Source: Ventricola sp036297385 | GTDB lineage: Bacteria > Bacillota > Clostridia > Christensenellales > Aristaeellaceae | Length of the DNA stretch: 5,274 nt | Assembly (NCBI GenBank): GCA_036297385.1 | Contig: JAXJLD010000043.1 | Span: 1 to 5,274 of the forward strand | Direction: 5' to 3' | Shown: one piece after another, positions 1 to 5,274 of the stretch | Layout: each line of letters begins with the position of its first letter | How positions within the stretch are numbered: position 1 is the stretch's first letter | Translations under genes and position numbers: made by a program | Notes under the pieces: generated by a model | What the model was told of the DNA's origin: nothing | Database searches by the model: none | The model's input: only the letters and a program-made list of their open reading frames with translations

Positions 1-1850
<1,850 letters not shown>

Positions 1851-1997
1851 CCGCACCTCGCGGCCCGCGGGACCCAGCGCCCATGCGCGGTCCGGGCACG
1901 AGGATGCCCCCGAGTCACATCTTTCCTATGCGCCATGCGGCCCCCAGGGCACGTGAGTGAGACACCGGACACCGAAGATACGGTGGGCGCCGCCCAC
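1851..1997 (+). other. 23S-5S internal transcribed spacer, no tRNA
   Basis: This GC-rich stretch of about 147 bases separates the 23S 3' end from the 5S 5' end. I see no tRNA-like cloverleaf and no coding potential on either strand. Visible structure includes a bulged hairpin at 1870-1893, a 5-bp hairpin at 1894-1909 (GGGCA/TGCCC), and an 8-bp palindrome at 1981-1999 that runs into the 5S 5' strand. Its likely role is only to carry processing signals for the pre-rRNA. Confidence 0.8.
1870..1893 (+). other. Stem-loop in the 23S-5S spacer
   Basis: GGACC (1870-1874) pairs with GGTCC (1889-1893). After a 2-base bulge, GCGC (1877-1880) pairs with GCGC (1885-1888) around a CCAT loop. It lies about 20 bases past the 23S 3' end and could be part of the precursor fold recognised during rRNA maturation. 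There is no T tract after it, so it is not a terminator. Function is inferred from position only. Confidence 0.45.
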
Positions 1998-1999
1998 CG
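1981..1999 (+). repeat. 8-bp hairpin abutting the 5S 5' end
   Basis: CGGTGGGC (1981-1988) pairs perfectly with GCCCACCG (1992-1999) around a GCC loop. Its 3' arm contains the first bases of the 5S helix I strand, so this hairpin and the outermost part of the 5S stem cannot both form. It may be a transient co-transcriptional fold or part of a processing signal. Confidence 0.6.
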
Positions 2000-2120
2000 G
2001 TCAGCGGCCAGAGCATGGGGGGCACGCCCGGTCCCGTTCCGAACCCGGAAGCTAAGCCCCATCGCGCCGAGAGTACTGCGGGGTCAGCCCGTGGGAGGCC
2101 AGGGCGCCGCTGACCGGTGG
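1994..2120 (+). repeat. 15-bp perfect inverted repeat enclosing 5S rRNA
   Basis: The arms are 1994-2008 (CCACCGGTCAGCGGC) and 2106-2120 (GCCGCTGACCGGTGG), perfect reverse complements. The inner part is 5S helix I, and the outer 3-4 bp extend it into the precursor. Such a stem is the usual kind of substrate for 5S maturation enzymes. Parts of both arms can instead pair with flanking sequence (see the finding on competing helices). Confidence 0.85.
1998..2117 (+). rRNA. rrf: 5S ribosomal RNA
   Basis: Small RNA of the large ribosomal subunit's central protuberance. It aligns with E. coli 5S: GCGGCC at 2004-2009 matches E. coli 7-12, the conserved loop C region with CCGAACCCGGAAGCTAAG-type sequence lies around 2038-2056, and loop E/helix IV follows with GCGCCGAGAGTACTG-type sequence at about 2064-2078. 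Helix I pairs 1998-2008 with 2106-2116, which gives a molecule of about 119-120 bases, the normal size. The pairing continues outward without mismatch to 1994 and 2120, so the precursor ends are double-stranded and the exact mature ends cannot be fixed from sequence. It sits downstream of 23S and upstream of the operon terminator, as in most bacterial rRNA operons. Confidence 0.97.
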
Positions 2121-2149
2121 ACGGCACCGAGCCGTACGCTTGAACTGAG

Positions 2150-2181
2150 AAGGGGGAGGCCTCGCGGCCTCCCCCTTTTTT
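2150..2181 (+). terminator. Intrinsic terminator of the rRNA operon
   Basis: A 12-bp uninterrupted stem joins 2150-2161 (AAGGGGGAGGCC) to 2166-2177 (GGCCTCCCCCTT) around a TCGC tetraloop, with a run of six T at 2176-2181. This is a textbook rho-independent terminator placed 33 bases after the 5S end. The reverse strand lacks a matching T tract beyond the stem, so it works in the + direction only. It should insulate coaE from rRNA transcription. Confidence 0.95.
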
Positions 2182-2206
2182 GCGTTTGATGGAGAGTTGT
2201 AATACA

Positions 2207-2220
2207 CGAACTCGCCTTCG
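2207..2220 (+). promoter_or_regulatory. Degenerate LexA/SOS-box-like site
   Basis: CGAAC-TCGC-CTTCG matches the Gram-positive/actinobacterial LexA consensus CGAAC-N4-GTTCG at 9 of the 10 fixed positions. The mismatch is a C in place of the first G of the right half. It lies about 90-100 bases before coaE and upstream of the best promoter candidate. Relevance is conceivable because uvrB, a common SOS gene, lies two genes downstream. A chance match is quite possible. Confidence 0.25.
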
Positions 2221-2249
2221 TTTAGCTTGTCTTACTGTTTGGCTGTATT

Positions 2250-2280
2250 TTGAGTCCTTCGTTTGTATTTGCGCGATAAT
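2250..2280 (+). promoter_or_regulatory. Candidate coaE promoter
   Basis: A -10-like GATAAT (2275-2280, 5 of 6 to consensus) follows a weak -35-like TTGAGT (2250-2255) with a long 19-base spacing. Transcription would start near 2287 and leave a leader of about 22 bases carrying the coaE Shine-Dalgarno site. A second weak -10 (TGTAAT, 2198-2203) has no convincing -35. Promoter calls by eye are unreliable; this is only the best candidate. Confidence 0.3.
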
Positions 2281-2296
2281 AACTCCCATTGGCGTT

Positions 2297-2304
2297 AGGG
2301 AGGA
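2297..2304 (+). promoter_or_regulatory. coaE ribosome binding site
   Basis: AGGGAGGA lies 4 bases before ATG 2309 and is strongly complementary to the 16S anti-Shine-Dalgarno end. It fixes the coaE start and rules out starts in the open frame further upstream. Confidence 0.85.
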
Positions 2305-2308
2305 CTTG

Positions 2309-2950
2309 ATGTTTACCGTTTTTGTCTTGGGCAATATTGCTTCGGGTAAGTCGACTGCCTGCCGCTATCTCGAATCTCATGGCGCCATGCTTATCGATCT
2401 GGATGAGCTTGCCAAATCGCTGTATGTTCCAGGCTCCGATATCGTCAATGCCCTCGCCGAAGAATTCGGTTGGGACATTCTGGACGGGGAGGGCGGCATT
2501 TGCCGTAATGTCCTCGCTGCTCGAGCTTTCGCCTCTCCTGATACAGTTGCGCGGCTCAATGGCATCGTTCACCCGGTTCTCATCGAACAGCTGTCACTGA
2601 GGATTCTTGATCCGGTTTGCTGCACGGTTTCGTCCCCCCGTTACCCTTTTGCGGTTGTCGAGGTTTCTGCCCCGACTGGTTTTGAGGATGCTTTTGGCCT
2701 GGCTGATGAAATTCTGGTTATCAGCGCTCCTTTAGCAGTTCGTCGCGAGCGTGCCATTCATCGTGGTATGGAGTCTTCTGATTTTGATGCGCGCTCTGCA
2801 TGCCAACCTGATGAGGCTTCGCTTTGCAATCTCGCTACGACGGTAATCGATAATGCGGCAGGCGATAACTCGCTCTTTGAACAACTGGACGCATGGCTTG
2901 CGCGCCATGGCTTCGGGGATGTAGTGGATAAGGATGAGGCCGATGCCTAA
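2309..2950 (+). CDS. coaE: Dephospho-CoA kinase (divergent)
   Basis: Cytoplasmic enzyme that phosphorylates the 3'-hydroxyl of dephospho-CoA with ATP, the last step of coenzyme A synthesis. The protein has 213 residues, the usual size. The N-terminal P-loop is at 8-15 (GNIASGKS, with K14 and S15), where most family members have GGIGSGKS. It is followed by IDLDELA at 29-35 (usual DAD), VPG at 40-42, EEFG at 51-54, an R65-centred stretch matching the family's dR..L, and LNGIVHP at 83-89, a strong CoaE signature. The family's PLLFE segment is altered here to PTGFE (122-126). R148/R152 and Q166 fit the lid region, and VIDN at 179-182 fits the usual vixN near the end. The start is set by the AGGGAGGA site 4 bases upstream. 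The 3' end overlaps the next gene by 8 bases. A general P-loop nucleotide kinase is the only serious alternative, and the LN.I.HP motif argues for CoaE. Confidence 0.9.
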   Translation: MFTVFVLGNIASGKSTACRYLESHGAMLIDLDELAKSLYVPGSDIVNALAEEFGWDILDGEGGICRNVLAARAFASPDTVARLNGIVHPVLIEQLSLRILDPVCCTVSSPRYPFAVVEVSAPTGFEDAFGLADEILVISAPLAVRRERAIHRGMESSDFDARSACQPDEASLCNLATTVIDNAAGDNSLFEQLDAWLARHGFGDVVDKDEADA

Positions 2951-3524
2951 GACACGTTTCTTTACGTGGTATCGCGTGGCGCCACTTGTCGTTATGCTCG
3001 TCTTCGGCCTTATTTCGCTCGTCTACTCGTATGCCCCTGCCGCCTTCTTTAAGCCTTTGTATCCGATTGACTACGAGGCGTACGTAAAGCAATCGAGCAT
3101 TTCGCACAATCTTGATCCGTATCTGGTGTGTGCTGTCATAAAGTCGGAATCGAATTGGGATCCCAAGGCTGAGTCGAATCAAGGCGCTCAGGGATTGATG
3201 CAGCTGATGCCCGAGACTGCCCAGGATATGATTGCCAAGGGTCTTGTCGATGGTAGCGAGTATTCAGCCGACAACCTTAACGATCCCGCTACGAACATCG
3301 AGTTTGGCTGTGCGTACCTTTCGTATCTTCTAACGTATTTTAACGGGTCGACTGACAGCGCCATTGCCGCCTATAACGCCGGCATGGGCAATGTCGACGG
3401 ATGGGCGCAGCAGAGCACGTCGCTTCATAATGCGATCACTTTTCCCGAGACGCAGGCGTATCTGATTCGTGTCAATAATGCCTGGGTCCGCTACAAGACC
3501 CTCTATCCCGATCGGTTCGTATAG
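2943..3524 (+). CDS. Membrane-anchored lytic transglycosylase (SLT/GH23 domain)
   Basis: Predicted to cleave the MurNAc-GlcNAc bond of peptidoglycan, forming 1,6-anhydro-MurNAc, on the outer face of the membrane. The 193 residues start with a basic stretch (K3, R5, R11), then a hydrophobic segment at about 13-34. This is a signal anchor, or a signal peptide with a possible AxA site ending at A33. The SLT domain fills the rest: catalytic E69 in KSES (67-70), GLMQLMP at 84-90 followed by ETA, the NIEFG...YL stretch at 118-126, and AYNAG at 143-147. These are the hallmark motifs of Slt70-type enzymes. There is no LysM or other wall-binding domain. ATG 2943 is chosen because GAGG (2936-2939) precedes it. 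ATG 2934 is an in-frame alternative adding MRP, but its AAGG touches the start codon. The gene overlaps coaE by 8 bases, which suggests coupled translation. The exact transglycosylase subfamily is not assigned. Confidence 0.92.
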   Translation: MPKTRFFTWYRVAPLVVMLVFGLISLVYSYAPAAFFKPLYPIDYEAYVKQSSISHNLDPYLVCAVIKSESNWDPKAESNQGAQGLMQLMPETAQDMIAKGLVDGSEYSADNLNDPATNIEFGCAYLSYLLTYFNGSTDSAIAAYNAGMGNVDGWAQQSTSLHNAITFPETQAYLIRVNNAWVRYKTLYPDRFV

Positions 3525-3544
3525 GACTATGCCTGCCGCCTGCG

Positions 3545-3550
3545 TATACT
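3545..3550 (+). promoter_or_regulatory. Possible -10 element before uvrB
   Basis: TATACT (5 of 6 to consensus) sits 26 bases before the uvrB ATG, with a TG dinucleotide two bases upstream of it. No -35 is evident at 16-18 bases (TAGGAC at 3522-3527 is poor). The geometry would give a short leader ending in the uvrB Shine-Dalgarno site. It could give uvrB transcription separate from the two genes upstream. I saw no LexA-type box in this 51-base gap. Confidence 0.25.
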
Positions 3551-3564
3551 GCAGATATATGAGT

Positions 3565-3570
3565 TAGGAG
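3565..3570 (+). promoter_or_regulatory. uvrB ribosome binding site
   Basis: TAGGAG, preceded by another T, lies 5 bases before ATG 3576. It favours this start over the in-frame GTG at 3642, which has its own plausible GAGGG site (3630-3634). Confidence 0.75.
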
Positions 3571-3575
3571 TATCC

Positions 3576-5274
3576 ATGGCGGAATTTGAAGTTGAGCGTG
3601 TTGGAGGAGAGCTCAAACGTTTTGGCGTTGAGGGCTCTGAGGTGCCGTTTAAGGTCGTGTCTCCATACGAGCCCGCCGGTTCCCAGCCTAAGGCCATTGA
3701 GTCGCTTGTGCAGGGTGTGAGGGACGGAGATCGCTATCAGGTTTTGCTGGGCGTGACTGGTTCGGGCAAGACCTTCACGATGGCTAAGACTATTGAGGCC
3801 CTGGGGAAGCCGACGCTGGTCATGGCTCCCAATAAAACGCTTGCCGCTCAGCTCGCGAGCGAGCTCAAGGAATTCTTCCCTAACAACGCCGTGGTCTATT
3901 TTGTGTCGTACTACGATTACTATCAGCCCGAGGCATATGTACCGCAGAGTGATACGTATATCGAGAAAGACTCCTCGATTAACGAAGAGGTCGAGATGCT
4001 GCGCCATCAGGCGACGGCATCGCTGCTATCTCGACGCGATGTGATCGTCGTCGCATCGGTCTCGTGTATCTATGGCATTGGCTCCCCCGAGGACTATGCG
4101 GGCCTAGCTCCGAACGTCGACAAGAAGGTGCCGCTCGAGCGTGATGACTTTATCCATGCGCTTATCGATATCCAGTACGATCGCAATGACTATGATTTGG
4201 CACGTGGCACCTTCCGCGTGCGCGGCGATGTCGTCGACGTGTATCCGCCCTATGCCGAGCATCCGTTGCGGTTTGAGTTCTTTGGCGACGAGGTCGAGCT
4301 GATTGCCGAGATCGACGAGGTCACCGGCGAGATGCTGCGTGAGTACGAGGCCATTCCCGTGTGGCCGGCCTCGCACTACGTGACTGAGAAGCCTAAGGTC
4401 AAAGCGGCTCTGAAATCAATCAGCGAAGAGTGCGAGAAGCGTGTGGCCGAGCTCAAGGCGACTGACAAGCTGCTCGAGGCGCAGCGTCTGCAGCAGCGCA
4501 CCGACTATGATCTCGAGATGCTCGAGACCATGGGTTTCTGTAACGGTATCGAGAACTACTCGCGTCATCTGGACGGCCGAAAACCGGGCGAGCCGCCGTT
4601 TACCCTGATCGATTACTTTCCTAAGGATATGCTCTGCATCATCGACGAGAGCCATGTAACGGTGCCGCAGATCCGCGGCATGCACGAAGGCGACCGCTCG
4701 CGTAAGGTGACGCTGGTTGAGCATGGTTTTCGTCTGCCTTCGGCGCTCGATAACCGCCCGCTTCGTTTCGATGAGTTTGAGGCGAGGATTCCCCAGTTCA
4801 TCTACGTTTCGGCCACGCCGGGCGACTATGAGCTGAGGGTTAGCCAGAACGACGTTGAGCAGATTATTCGTCCGACCGGTCTGCTCGACCCCAAGATCGA
4901 TGTGCGTCCGGTTCGTGGGCAGATTGACGATCTTGAGGACGAGATTCGCGAGCGCGTTGCCCGCAAGGAGCGCGTGCTGGTGACCACGCTCACCAAGCGC
5001 ATGGCCGAGGACCTGACCGACCATCTGCTTGATGCCGGCATTAAGGTCAATTACATGCATTCTGATACGGCGACGATGGACCGTGTCGAGATTCTGCGAA
5101 CGCTGCGCGAGGGAAAGATTGATGTTCTCGTTGGCATTAACCTGCTTCGCGAGGGTCTAGACCTTCCCGAGGTCTCGCTGGTGGCAATTCTCGACGCCGA
5201 CAAGGAAGGCTTCTTGCGCAACCGCCGTTCGCTGATTCAGACGATTGGCCGTGCGGCCCGCAATGCCGACGGCG
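3576..5274 (+). CDS. uvrB: UvrABC system protein B (3' end outside window)
   Basis: UvrB verifies DNA damage handed over by UvrA and then recruits UvrC for incision in nucleotide excision repair. The frame is open from ATG 3576 to the window end, giving 566 codons. E. coli UvrB has 673 residues, so roughly 100-150 residues, including the C-terminal UVR domain that contacts UvrC, should lie beyond the edge. Motifs in order: Q-motif-like SPYEPAGSQPKAI (29-41); Walker A GVTGSGKT (59-66); the damage-gripping beta-hairpin with YYDYYQPEAYVP (112-123); Walker B/DEAD-type DESH (357-360); VSATP (411-415); GINLLREGLDLPEV (520-533); and QTIGRAAR (555-562). All key residues seen are intact. Relative to E. 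coli the N-terminus is about 20 residues longer and charged. It follows the transglycosylase gene after 51 bases on the same strand, so it may be in the same transcript or have its own promoter. Confidence 0.98.
   Translation, partial: MAEFEVERVGGELKRFGVEGSEVPFKVVSPYEPAGSQPKAIESLVQGVRDGDRYQVLLGVTGSGKTFTMAKTIEALGKPTLVMAPNKTLAAQLASELKEFFPNNAVVYFVSYYDYYQPEAYVPQSDTYIEKDSSINEEVEMLRHQATASLLSRRDVIVVASVSCIYGIGSPEDYAGLAPNVDKKVPLERDDFIHALIDIQYDRNDYDLARGTFRVRGDVVDVYPPYAEHPLRFEFFGDEVELIAEIDEVTGEMLREYEAIPVWPASHYVTEKPKVKAALKSISEECEKRVAELKATDKLLEAQRLQQRTDYDLEMLETMGFCNGIENYSRHLDGRKPGEPPFTLIDYFPKDMLCIIDESHVTVPQIRGMHEGDRSRKVTLVEHGFRLPSALDNRPLRFDEFEARIPQFIYVSATPGDYELRVSQNDVEQIIRPTGLLDPKIDVRPVRGQIDDLEDEIRERVARKERVLVTTLTKRMAEDLTDHLLDAGIKVNYMHSDTATMDRVEILRTLREGKIDVLVGINLLREGLDLPEVSLVAILDADKEGFLRNRRSLIQTIGRAARNADG

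Larger units (their letters stand above)
2182..2308 (+). other. Intergenic region between rRNA terminator and coaE
   Basis: These 127 bases are clearly more AT-rich than the rRNA before them. They hold the candidate coaE promoter, a degenerate LexA-like box and the coaE ribosome binding site. The coaE reading frame stays open upstream to about 2180, but this is not considered coding: the stretch has no good start, and translation from the terminator's edge gives residues unlike any CoaE N-terminus. Confidence 0.7.

Noticed and set aside
1851..1997. tRNA gene in the rRNA spacer
   Set aside because: No T-loop GTTCRA-type element, anticodon arm or acceptor stem could be assembled.
2180..2308. 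43-codon N-terminal extension of coaE
   Set aside because: It starts at the edge of the terminator with no ribosome binding site. The CoaE P-loop normally begins within about 10 residues of the start, as it does from ATG 2309 with its strong Shine-Dalgarno site.
3525..3575. LexA box directly before uvrB
   Set aside because: No CGAAC-N4-GTTCG-like pair was found. A lone GTTCG near 3515-3519 lacks the partner half-site.
3564..5060. Minus-strand open frames opposite uvrB (for example 4416-5060, 214 codons)
   Set aside because: They lie antisense to a frame encoding an intact UvrB. Such shadows are common opposite GC-rich genes with biased third positions.

Overview
The window looks like chromosome from a deep-branching, fairly GC-rich actinobacterium. 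A Coriobacteriia member such as Collinsella or a relative is my best guess. The reasons are the GC-rich rRNA with a 23S end and 5S of that style, the coaE ... uvrB linkage (familiar from Actinobacteria), and a 23S rRNA that lacks the roughly 100-base domain III insertion typical of most high-GC Actinobacteria. This placement is inference from recognition, not a computed result.

Layout, all on the + strand. Bases 1 to about 1850 are the 3' two-thirds of a 23S rRNA gene, starting near E. coli position 1045 in the GTPase-associated centre and running through domains III to VI. A spacer of about 147 bases without a tRNA follows, then a 5S rRNA (about 1998-2117) inside an extended inverted repeat, and a strong intrinsic terminator (2150-2181) closing the rRNA operon. 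A 127-base, more AT-rich intergenic region (2182-2308) holds a weak candidate promoter and a degenerate LexA-like box. Next come coaE (dephospho-CoA kinase, 2309-2950), a small membrane-anchored lytic transglycosylase that overlaps the coaE end (2943-3524), and uvrB (3576 onward), which is cut by the window end after 566 codons.

How the genes relate. coaE catalyses the last step of coenzyme A synthesis, the transglycosylase cleaves peptidoglycan outside the membrane, and UvrB is the damage-verifying helicase of nucleotide excision repair. They share no obvious pathway. The overlap and the 51-base gap suggest co-transcription, although uvrB may have its own promoter. I found no mobile element, CRISPR array, tRNA or previously undescribed system. 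The region reads as ordinary core genome, with a few local points worth checking: the competing helices around 5S, a divergent CoaE, the possible SOS box, and alternative uvrB starts.
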